Part shown: one piece after another, positions 1-6,463 of the stretch
How positions within the stretch are numbered: the stretch's first letter is position 1
How the letters are laid out: the number at the start of each line of letters is the position of its first letter
Source of the DNA: Promicromonospora panici
GTDB lineage: Bacteria > Actinomycetota > Actinomycetes > Actinomycetales > Cellulomonadaceae
NCBI RefSeq assembly: GCF_900608595.1
Contig: NZ_UWYY01000013.1
Location: 1-64,000 of the forward strand
Reading direction: 5' to 3'
Length of the DNA: 64,000 nt
Notes under the pieces: generated by a model
The model's input: only the letters and a program-made list of their open reading frames with translations
The model's database searches: none
What the model was told of the DNA's origin: nothing
Program-made: the position numbers and the translations under genes

Positions 1-11
1 GCTGGGTCGGA

Positions 12-914
12 TCAACTGCCTCGTGCGGTTTCGCGAAGCCGGTCGGCGAGGAAGTCGTAGGCGGTCGTCCTGGCCGCCCTGGGGAAGTCGTGACGGCCGG
101 GCCTGATCTCGACGCGCGCGTGCCGGGTCCCGCGTTCGGCGAGCCGGTCGCGGATGCTCTCGGCGCCGCGGCTCCACCGGTCGTCGTCGGTGGCGAGGAT
201 CAGGTACTGGCACTGATCCGCGAGGCCGACGACGTCCTCGACGTCGTGCGCGGAGGCGAAGCCCGGGACGACGAACTCGGCCTGGAAGCCGACGTCACGC
301 GCGAACGACTCCCGGTAGGGGACGCAGCCGCAGTTGGAGACGCTGGCCCGGATACGTCGGTCCCAGGCGGGCGCCCAGAGCGCGGCGCGGCCGCCGTAGG
401 AGTGGCCGATGAAACCGATGCGGTCCGAGTCGACCTCGGGCATGGCCGTCGCGTAGTCGAGGGCGAGGCTGATCTCCTGCAGGCACGTGGCCAGCAGCGT
501 GCGCCCGACGACGAGACGGTTGGACAGCTCGAACCAGGTGACGTTCCGCCCACCGTCCCAGTTGCGGTCCTCGAAGCCGATCGCGTCCGGCGCGATGGTG
601 ACGAACCCGCACTGGGCGAGCTCGGCCGCATAGGCCTGGTCCGGGTCGCCGCGCAGGCCGCAGACCTCACTCTTGCCGAGATCGAACTGGCCGGCGTGCT
701 GGTGATGGCAGAAGACGAGGGGTGCGGGGGCCGGCAGTGCGTCCGGGATGCAGACGAAGGCGGAGGCCCTGCCTGCGGGGACGTCGTAGGAGACTTGGCG
801 CCGGACGTAGCCGTCGCACGTGACCTCGTCCTCGACGGCCGGGCGCAGTGGTCCGGGCTCGTCGACCGGTGCGAGGAACTGACGCAGGGACTCGTGCGTG
901 AATCGGTCGGTCAC
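12..914 (-). CDS. alpha/beta hydrolase, dienelactone-hydrolase/acetyl-xylan-esterase type
   Basis: This 300-residue protein has the alpha/beta hydrolase layout. The nucleophile elbow GHSYGG places the catalytic serine at residue 172. An aspartate-rich turn (LATDDD, about 241-245) and RHDF near residue 275 supply plausible acid and histidine members of the triad. An HHQH turn after the first core strand, around residues 70-73, may form the oxyanion region. No signal peptide is visible, so it is probably cytoplasmic. The family contains carboxylesterases and peptidases with varied substrates, and the substrate cannot be read from the sequence. It precedes a RidA-family gene on the same strand. 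Confidence 0.8.
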   Translation of the reverse strand: MTDRFTHESLRQFLAPVDEPGPLRPAVEDEVTCDGYVRRQVSYDVPAGRASAFVCIPDALPAPAPLVFCHHQHAGQFDLGKSEVCGLRGDPDQAYAAELAQCGFVTIAPDAIGFEDRNWDGGRNVTWFELSNRLVVGRTLLATCLQEISLALDYATAMPEVDSDRIGFIGHSYGGRAALWAPAWDRRIRASVSNCGCVPYRESFARDVGFQAEFVVPGFASAHDVEDVVGLADQCQYLILATDDDRWSRGAESIRDRLAERGTRHARVEIRPGRHDFPRAARTTAYDFLADRLRETARGS

Positions 915-933
915 GACCTACATCCTGCCCGCG

Positions 934-1341
934 TCAGTCGACGACCGCGGCGACCGCCTCGAGTTCGACCAGCTGGTCGTCGTAGCCGAGAACCGTGACT
1001 CCCATCAGCGTGCTCGGCACGTCATGCTCACCGAACGCATCGCGTACGACCTTCCACGCCGCGCCGAGATCGGCCCGCGTTGACGAGGCCACGAGCACGC
1101 GTGTGCTGATCACGTCCCCGATCGTCGCTCCGGCGGCAGCCAACGCGCGCTGCATCGTCTCGATACATGCAGCGGCCTGGCCCGCGTAGTCGCCGACAGC
1201 CACGGTCGTCCCGTCGTCGTCCAACGGGCATGCTCCTGCGAGGAAGATCAAGCGGGCGTCCTTGGGTGCTGTCGCGGCGTAGGCGTACTCGGCGACGTCG
1301 GACAAGGTCGAAGCACGGATCAGCTGCACGGAACTTGGCAC
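934..1341 (-). CDS. RidA/YjgF/YER057c/UK114 family protein
   Basis: About 135 residues cover one complete RidA domain, including the typical FLAGACPLDDDG strand-turn and the C-terminal ELEAVAAVV strand. RidA proteins form trimers that hydrolyse reactive enamine/imine intermediates or act in related aromatic and amino-acid pathways. The open frame runs upstream to 1410. I chose the GTG at 1341 because homologous domains begin only a few residues before the first strand, although no convincing ribosome binding site marks it. The distance to the hydrolase start is about 20 bp, so the two may be cotranscribed. Confidence 0.75.
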   Translation of the reverse strand: MPSSVQLIRASTLSDVAEYAYAATAPKDARLIFLAGACPLDDDGTTVAVGDYAGQAAACIETMQRALAAAGATIGDVISTRVLVASSTRADLGAAWKVVRDAFGEHDVPSTLMGVTVLGYDDQLVELEAVAAVVD

Positions 1342-1538
1342 GCATCCATCGTGCCAGGCCATCGCCTGCGTCCCGTACTCATTTCCGCGCGCGACTGCCG
1401 ACAGGGGCAATGCGACTGGAGGCGCACCGTAGCCGCAGGCGCAGGCTACGTTGTGGGGGTGGACCCGCTCCTCCTTCGTGGACCAGGCGGGTCTAGATGT
1501 TTCAGAGTGCGCTGCCTGACGTGCTCGTCAACGCAGCA

Positions 1539-1577
1539 AGGCCCTGAACTCCCAGGTCAACTGGGTGTTCAGGGCCT
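1539..1577. terminator. hairpin next to the left attachment site
   Basis: A 15-bp stem (AGGCCCTGAACTCCC paired with GGGTGTTCAGGGCCT, one mismatch) ends 7 bp before the left copy of the tRNA-Asn repeat. It holds the position that a terminator of the uninterrupted tRNA-Asn gene would have. The inference is that it is the original chromosomal terminator, displaced by the element. Confidence 0.6.
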
Positions 1578-1583
1578 CGTTCC

Positions 1584-1622
1584 GGCTCCCGCGGTTGGAC
1601 TTGAACCAACGACCGTCCGATT
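1584..1622. repeat. left attachment site of the integrated element (tRNA-Asn 3'-half copy)
   Basis: These 39 bp are identical to 19212-19250, which is the 3' half of the tRNA-Asn gene from the anticodon loop to the acceptor end. Outside these 39 bp the two flanks differ. No tRNA 5' half follows here, so this is a target-site copy left by integration and not a second tRNA. Confidence 0.9.
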
Positions 1623-1787
1623 CGTCAACGTGAGTTCTCGCCCGATAACCGCTGGGTCTCGTCGTATGCCAACCGGTGCAGCCAAGCGGCTAACTCGGGT
1701 GCTGTAGATGTACATAGGTGCTCGCTGCATGCCGGTCAATCTGTTGGGTTTCCGCTGGGGGCGTGGCCGCAGCGCACGGGGACGGGA

Positions 1788-1803
1788 TCGAACATATGTT
1801 CGA
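1788..1803. promoter_or_regulatory. LexA SOS box
   Basis: TCGAACATATGTTCGA is a perfect 16-bp palindrome that fits the actinobacterial LexA consensus TCGAAC-N4-GTTCGA. It lies 21 bp upstream of the ATG at 1824, where LexA would block transcription until DNA damage. It is the only perfect site of this type I noticed in the window. Confidence 0.75.
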
Positions 1804-1823
1804 ACTCGATGCATACTGGTTCC

Positions 1824-2165
1824 ATGAGTGGCACGGACCACGTAGACGCCGCGGAGCGCGAGCGACGTAAGCGTGAGCAACAGAGTCGGATCGCGATGTG
1901 GCGGAAGCGTGGGCAGGAGGAGCGTGGTTGGGCGGCCGAACGCCTGATCGAGCATCAGGGTCCGGCGTCGGTCCCCTCGGTCAAGCTGCCTGAGCCGATC
2001 CCTACCTTGTGCACGGCTCGTGCTTACGACGGCACCATGGTGACGATGGTGGGCGAGGTGACCCACTGCCGAGGACCGTGGCGGGAATTCTCTGCTGAGT
2101 ACCCCGGCTGGGGCGTGTGGATGGCCGTCGTCCACCGCGACACGTGCGAGTACCTCGATGGGTGA
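1824..2165 (+). CDS. small hypothetical protein under a predicted SOS promoter
   Basis: The protein has 113 residues. The N-terminal part (about residues 5-35) is highly charged and probably helical (ERERRKREQQSR). The C-terminal part is richer in tryptophan and beta-like (GWGVWMAVVHRDTCEYLDG). I do not recognise the family. I preferred the ATG at 1824 over the in-frame ATG at 1809 because 1809 is only 6 bp from the LexA box and would fall within the expected promoter. It is the first gene inside the left end of the element, and its SOS box suggests expression on DNA damage, when such elements often excise. Confidence 0.55.
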   Translation: MSGTDHVDAAERERRKREQQSRIAMWRKRGQEERGWAAERLIEHQGPASVPSVKLPEPIPTLCTARAYDGTMVTMVGEVTHCRGPWREFSAEYPGWGVWMAVVHRDTCEYLDG

Positions 2166-2245
2166 CTGGGGAGTGTGCCTTGGAGCAGGTCTGCGCTCCG
2201 GCTGTCCGCATGAGCGCACCACGAGCGAGCCTGCTCGCACCGGTG

Positions 2246-4063
2246 TCAGTTGACTTCGTTCCCACGATCGTTCTCGACTCCCATGCCCTCCAAGACACCG
2301 CCGTCAGTATCAGCCCCCAGCACCGACAAGATTCGACCGAACACCCCGTTGAACTGTGCACGTACTCGCTGCGGGATGAGCGGATCGAGCCGCATCACTT
2401 TCCGCACGTGATCCGTAACGCTCGCGAGCCGCATCGTGCCTTCATGCTTGGATTTGATGATATCCACCAAAGACGGACCGCCAGCATCCGCCACAGCCTC
2501 CACGATCTCCAGGTCGACCAAGTCCATCAGCTCGACGGGCGCAATATCTCGGCTAGAGAGGATGCTCTTCATTGAGAGCACCTCCCTCAGGCGATCCAGC
2601 GTGATCGGATTTACCGGATACCCCTCCGTCAGCAAGATCACGGGAAAGAAGTGCACTTCACCCGAGCCTTTAGCGACGGACCGAAACGCATTCTGTCGAA
2701 TCTGCTTGATCGTGGCGTCGAGCTGCTTCGCCTTCTCGCACAGTGCATCAATTTCGTCGTCTAGCCGAACTGCTGCACCGCCATGAACAGAGTCCCGCAT
2801 CAGTCGCCTAGTCGAGATCTCCAGAACGACCCATGAGTGACCATAGTCAATCGCAACGTCCGCGACCTTTGATTTCTTTCCCAGGTGGTGCCGGAGCGCC
2901 TCTTCATCAAACACGCGGCCTGGAAGTTGCGCGTACATCTCTGAAACAATGCTCTGCACGTATCGCTCAGTCGCCCGACGAAACCGGTCACTCTGCCGAC
3001 CCAGATCCGACTTCTTTCCTTGATCCCTCAGGGCCTGCTCGACATCCAAATAGAGCGGCCACGCTGCGATCCTGTTTAAAAGGAACTCGGGATGAAGGAC
3101 GAACCAGCCATCGTCGACACGAAGAAGAGGGAACCTCTCGAACGGCGAAAACATCCACGGTACCGAGCTCCATGGGGTCGATATCTCTTCAGCCTTGATA
3201 AGTTCCCTGAACCGGTCAGCGTCTGACGACAAGTGTCGAAGCGCAGTGCTTATGTCTTCGCGTGGAATCCTCAATCCATCGAATCGACTGCCGGATATGA
3301 AGGCTTGGCCGTCCGTGTAGGCCGCACTCCATGCAGCGATCACTACGGATTCCAATGCGGTCAGACTTATACCGGTCGTGGACTGGTATACCTCTGAGAA
3401 CACGCCTGACTGATCCCCGAATCGGGGGTCGTGCCACCTCGCCTCATACAGAGCCAGCCGTGTCGGCACAGAACCTGGGTTGTTAAAGTGCTGGTTCGCA
3501 ACAATCTCACCAACCAGCGACTCGCGCGTGTTGTCGGCCCGATTCAAGTTCGACGCCGTGGTCAACATCAGGGCGGGAAGAAGCCTCACCGAATCCTCGT
3601 TGCGAGGCTGCGCCCCGCACCGAAAGATTGCCATCTTCATCATCACAAGCAAGGCTTGAGGGAGGACCAACCGGCGGCCCGAGCCGATTTTCGCCTTCAC
3701 CTGTGTTCGAGTCGGCTCAGCAAGGTAAGCGTCCGCGAATTCGAGGTCAACCTCCCTGCTTGGTCCTGAGCCTGCCGTCTTGGCGATCCAGTGGGTCGCG
3801 AATGAGACAACGTCCCGCAGCGCCATCGTCTCCAGTTTGTTAAACAACCAGTCGGCTCCAGGCGACTGCCCGAATACGTCGTCCGCCGTGAGGTAGACCT
3901 GAATAAGATCTATCGGTTGCGGGGTTTCCACCAATTCACGCGGAAGTACCAAACCGTCGTGGCGCTGGCGCATCTGGGTTTCAAGGGGCATCCCGGCGGG
4001 AGCTTCGAGCGCCTCCTTGACAACCTGATTAATGAAGGCGTCTCGGTCGCTTGAGTGCTGCAA
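2246..4063 (-). CDS. hypothetical 605-residue cargo protein, possible PD-(D/E)xK-type nuclease
   Basis: This large soluble protein has no signal peptide or membrane segment. The N-terminal 350 residues are mostly helical and match nothing I recognise. Around residues 360-420 the order is an Arg-rich helix containing Glu366 (ATERYVQSI), a strand with Asp402 (ADVAIDYG) and a strand with Glu415 (WVVLEIS). This resembles a PD-(D/E)xK nuclease core, but the expected lysine of E-x-K is Ser417, so activity is uncertain. The start is a TTG two bases after the stop of the upstream Nudix gene, implying translational coupling. The gene is visibly less GC-rich than the element backbone, which suggests a separate origin. 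A defence or exclusion role is inference from position. Confidence 0.6.
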   Translation of the reverse strand: MQHSSDRDAFINQVVKEALEAPAGMPLETQMRQRHDGLVLPRELVETPQPIDLIQVYLTADDVFGQSPGADWLFNKLETMALRDVVSFATHWIAKTAGSGPSREVDLEFADAYLAEPTRTQVKAKIGSGRRLVLPQALLVMMKMAIFRCGAQPRNEDSVRLLPALMLTTASNLNRADNTRESLVGEIVANQHFNNPGSVPTRLALYEARWHDPRFGDQSGVFSEVYQSTTGISLTALESVVIAAWSAAYTDGQAFISGSRFDGLRIPREDISTALRHLSSDADRFRELIKAEEISTPWSSVPWMFSPFERFPLLRVDDGWFVLHPEFLLNRIAAWPLYLDVEQALRDQGKKSDLGRQSDRFRRATERYVQSIVSEMYAQLPGRVFDEEALRHHLGKKSKVADVAIDYGHSWVVLEISTRRLMRDSVHGGAAVRLDDEIDALCEKAKQLDATIKQIRQNAFRSVAKGSGEVHFFPVILLTEGYPVNPITLDRLREVLSMKSILSSRDIAPVELMDLVDLEIVEAVADAGGPSLVDIIKSKHEGTMRLASVTDHVRKVMRLDPLIPQRVRAQFNGVFGRILSVLGADTDGGVLEGMGVENDRGNEVN

Positions 4064-4065
4064 TT

Positions 4066-4476
4066 TCAGGCCAAGACCTTCGCGAGGTAGTCCTGAACCA
4101 TCGGGGCGAAGCCGTACGGCACGTAGTCACTGAACTGGTCCGGCGTGGCCCACGCGAGGTCCGAGAGCTCTTCTGTGTCAGCCACGTACGCCGTGCCGCC
4201 CTTGACCTCGCAAGCCACGTAGCCCATAAGACGTCCGGTCTTCGGGTGGACCCGCTCGCCGAGCATCTTCACTGCCTCGACCGTGAGCCCAGACTCTTCG
4301 GCGGTCTCACGCACGGCGGCCTCCTCGAAGGTCTCGCCTGCCTCGACCGCTCCGGCGGGGAACTGCCACGACAGCGCGCCCTCAGACACGCGGCGCTGGA
4401 CCAGGAGGAGCTTCCCGTCCTGCACGATGATCGCCGCCGCGATGGCGGGCTTCTCTTCAGTCACTGCCTCAGACAT
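4066..4476 (-). CDS. Nudix hydrolase
   Basis: This is a compact 136-residue Nudix domain. Residues 42-64 give a full Nudix box: G, five residues, E48, seven residues, then RETAEESGL. The metal-binding glutamates are present, so it should hydrolyse a nucleoside-diphosphate-linked substrate. It overlaps the preceding HTH-Nudix gene by 8 bp and is followed two bases later by the large cargo gene, making a three-gene operon. The pSAM2 immunity factor Pif also carries a Nudix motif and blocks redundant transfer between element-bearing cells. By analogy this protein, or its neighbour, may act in exclusion. Its actual substrate is unknown. Confidence 0.85.
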   Translation of the reverse strand: MSEAVTEEKPAIAAAIIVQDGKLLLVQRRVSEGALSWQFPAGAVEAGETFEEAAVRETAEESGLTVEAVKMLGERVHPKTGRLMGYVACEVKGGTAYVADTEELSDLAWATPDQFSDYVPYGFAPMVQDYLAKVLA

Positions 4477-5116
4477 GCGTGCCTCCCAGCACTTCGAGAA
4501 TCGGGGGGTAGATCGTGCTCTCTGGAATGAACTTCGTCAGGTTCGCGATGGGTACCCATGCCACGCTCGCGTTCTCTACGACGTCGCGGTTCTGCGCCTC
4601 TCCGGCGAGGTAGTCGCAGTGAAAATACTCGCAGTAGACGCCGGTCTTGGGATGGACTCGCGCGCCGATCTTCTCCGCGACCGAGCAATGGACGTCGGTC
4701 TCCGCGAAGGTCTCGCGGACAGCGGAGTCGGACGACGATGCTCCGGGCTTGACGATGCCGGCAGGAAACTGCCATCGGAGCGCGCCATCGTCGCGGCGCT
4801 GGACGAGTAGGACGGCGCCGTCGCGCTGGACGACGGCGATTGCCACGGAGAGCGCCTGCGGTGACCCATTGGCCGATGGACCCGCCGACCGAAGCAATGC
4901 GTCAAACCGCTCCCGTGCGCCGTCACCGGCCTGGTCAAGCGCGGTGTCGAGGAGCTGCTGGACCTCTGAGCGAGGCTTCATGGCTGGGTTCGCGTGCCAC
5001 CCCGCGACGGTGCGTGTCGATACGCCGAGTCGTTCGGCAAAGTCTTCGTTGGTCATGCGCAGCGCGGCCTGGAGGTAGTTCGCTTTCTCGCCGGTCCACG
5101 CGTCGATCACTGACAC
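4469..5116 (-). CDS. HTH-Nudix fusion protein with degenerate Nudix box
   Basis: The N-terminal 70 residues form a helix-turn-helix of XRE type (NEDFAERLGVSTRTVAGW). A Nudix-like domain follows. Its box reads GIVKPGA, seven residues, then RETFAETDV: the first glutamate is Ala, one metal-binding Glu is Ala and the last Gly is Asp. Catalysis is therefore doubtful and the domain may sense a ligand. The open frame extends to an ATG at 5155, but I chose the GTG at 5116 because an AGGGGG ribosome binding site lies 8 bp before it. It heads the operon with 4066-4476 and 2246-4063. It is likely a regulator or a Pif-like exclusion factor. Confidence 0.8.
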   Translation of the reverse strand: MSVIDAWTGEKANYLQAALRMTNEDFAERLGVSTRTVAGWHANPAMKPRSEVQQLLDTALDQAGDGARERFDALLRSAGPSANGSPQALSVAIAVVQRDGAVLLVQRRDDGALRWQFPAGIVKPGASSSDSAVRETFAETDVHCSVAEKIGARVHPKTGVYCEYFHCDYLAGEAQNRDVVENASVAWVPIANLTKFIPESTIYPPILEVLGGTHV

Positions 5117-5222
5117 TGCAATCACCCCCTGATTCCGGTTGCACTGCCGGTGCATCGGGACTGCATCGGAGCCTCATCGATCCCCCGTTGGGATCGAAGT
5201 TGGCTAGTCGCATGCAGACGAA

Positions 5223-5555
5223 CTACGACGCCGACCGGCCCGCTTCGAGCGCCGCGACGCGCTTCTCCAGGTCCGCGACCCGCTGCGGCAGATCGTCGGC
5301 GGGCTCTCCTCCGGGGTGCCAGGTCGAGGCCGGGGCGACGAACACGCCCTTGCCCTGCTGGCCGACGACGAGCCCTTCCGCCTTGAGCGTGTTGATCGCG
5401 TCTCGGACAACGGTGCTCGATACACCGTGCTCAGCCTTGAGCGCGGCTGACGACGGAAGCTGCGCACCCTCCGCCAGATCGCCGTCAACGATGCGGCGCC
5501 GGAGGTCTCCGGCCAACCGCTGGCCTGCTGGCTCGCCAGTGGTCTTCGTGGGCAT
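5223..5555 (-). CDS. GntR-family transcriptional repressor (KorSA-like)
   Basis: 110 residues carry an N-terminal winged helix typical of GntR (RIVDGDLAEGAQLPSSAALKAE, then VVRDAINTLKAEGLV and a wing GQQGKGVFV). No full effector domain follows, only a short coiled coil (QRVADLEKRVAALEAG). The ATG at 5555 is preceded by GGGGAGGGG at 8 bp, which rules out the longer upstream frame. In pSAM2 the GntR protein KorSA represses its own gene and the activator of excision and replication. Here the gene is divergent from the transfer operon and shares operator-like repeats with it, so it is probably the element's master repressor. Confidence 0.85.
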   Translation of the reverse strand: MPTKTTGEPAGQRLAGDLRRRIVDGDLAEGAQLPSSAALKAEHGVSSTVVRDAINTLKAEGLVVGQQGKGVFVAPASTWHPGGEPADDLPQRVADLEKRVAALEAGRSAS

Positions 5556-5576
5556 GTGGGCATCCCCTCCCCTTCT

Positions 5577-5647
5577 GCACTTAGTACAGCACACGGCTGG
5601 ACCTGCGACTTTGGTTCACCACTTGACGCACTAAGTGCACTAGGTGC
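5577..5647. promoter_or_regulatory. divergent operator region with three ACTWRGTGC repeats
   Basis: GCACTTAGT (5577-5585) is the inverse of ACTAAGTGC (5630-5638), and a near copy ACTAGGTGC follows directly at 5639-5647. A TTGACG hexamer at 5623-5628 could be a -35 box reading rightward. The sites lie between the repressor start (5555) and the first transfer-operon gene (5700), which suits autoregulation and repression of the operon by the GntR protein. Confidence 0.6.
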
Positions 5648-5699
5648 AGTGTGGTCATCACGCGGGCGCCAGCCCGAACGACACGAAGGAGCTAGCGCA

Positions 5700-5930
5700 A
5701 TGACGAAGAGGACTGAGGACCTGGCATCCGCGAGGCGGCTGCTGCTCACGTCGTCCGAGGGACTGAGCAAGGCCGGACGGCTGCTGTTCGCGACCGGCCT
5801 GCTCGACGAAGGCCGGAAGGTGGCGTGCATGGTCGCCGAGCTCGCGGCGATGCGGCCGGCCGTTCGGACCGCGCACCGCGCGGCCATCGCCGTCGAGCGC
5901 GACACCACCGCAACGGAGGAGAACCGATGA
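5700..5930 (+). CDS. small hypothetical protein, first gene of the transfer operon
   Basis: This is a 76-residue, mostly helical, basic protein (MTKRTEDLASARRLLL...). The GAAGGAG ribosome binding site sits 9 bp before the ATG, which decides the start within a longer open frame. Its stop overlaps the next gene's ATG (ATGA). I do not recognise the family. Its position just downstream of the operator suggests early expression in transfer. Confidence 0.65.
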   Translation: MTKRTEDLASARRLLLTSSEGLSKAGRLLFATGLLDEGRKVACMVAELAAMRPAVRTAHRAAIAVERDTTATEENR

Positions 5931-6241
5931 GCACGTACACCGCTCTTGCCGCGTTCGACGACGAGCCGACGCCGGGCGACCTTGCGGCCATCGCCGCCGA
6001 GGCACCCGTGATCGCGGCTGAGGTCGCCGTGGTGGACGCCGAGTGCCGCATGGCGATGTCGCACGACGAGCTGGCGGTCAAGGCTCACCGTCGCGCCGTC
6101 GTCGCCCTCGGCGTCGCGCTTCGTACGGCGGTGGAGACCAGCACCAACCGCGCCACGTCGACGGCCCCGGTGTTCGTTCCGGGTAGCCCGCTCTCGACGG
6201 CCCGCCGGGTCGTCATCCGTCCTGCCATCCGCACCGCCTGA
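5927..6241 (+). CDS. small hypothetical protein of the transfer operon
   Basis: 104 residues, Ala/Val-rich and probably helical through residue 75, with an Arg-rich tail (TARRVVIRPAIRTA). The start overlaps the previous stop in ATGA, implying translational coupling. No domain is recognised. A DNA-associated accessory role in transfer is possible only by context. Confidence 0.65.
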   Translation: MSTYTALAAFDDEPTPGDLAAIAAEAPVIAAEVAVVDAECRMAMSHDELAVKAHRRAVVALGVALRTAVETSTNRATSTAPVFVPGSPLSTARRVVIRPAIRTA

Positions 6242-6256
6242 CAAGGGAGTTTCGCC

Positions 6257-6463
6257 ATGATCACCGTTTCGCTGCTGGTCTTTCTGATCCTCGTGTCGTT
6301 CATCGCCGTCAAGTACGGCTCAGCCAAGATCGGCACTCTCACGCTGGGTGTGTGCCTGGGCCTGGCGCTGGCGTCGACGTCGTTCGGCATGTGGGGCGTC
6401 GACGCTCTGAACGACCTGCTCAACAACCTGTTCACGGGTGCCAACTCGATGGCGGGTGCCTGA
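6257..6463 (+). CDS. small membrane protein of the transfer operon
   Basis: This 68-residue protein has two predicted membrane helices (ITVSLLVFLILVSFIAV and LTLGVCLGLALASTSFGMW) joined by a short basic loop. AAGGGAG lies about 9 bp before the ATG. Its stop overlaps the start of the translocase gene by one base. A small membrane protein directly before the TraB-like translocase could help build or anchor the transfer pore, but this is inference. Confidence 0.7.
   Translation: MITVSLLVFLILVSFIAVKYGSAKIGTLTLGVCLGLALASTSFGMWGVDALNDLLNNLFTGANSMAGA

Noticed and set aside
1584..1690. A second tRNA-Asn gene at the left end
   Set aside because: Only the 3' half (39 bp) is present; the anticodon loop and 5' half do not follow, so it is an attachment-site copy.
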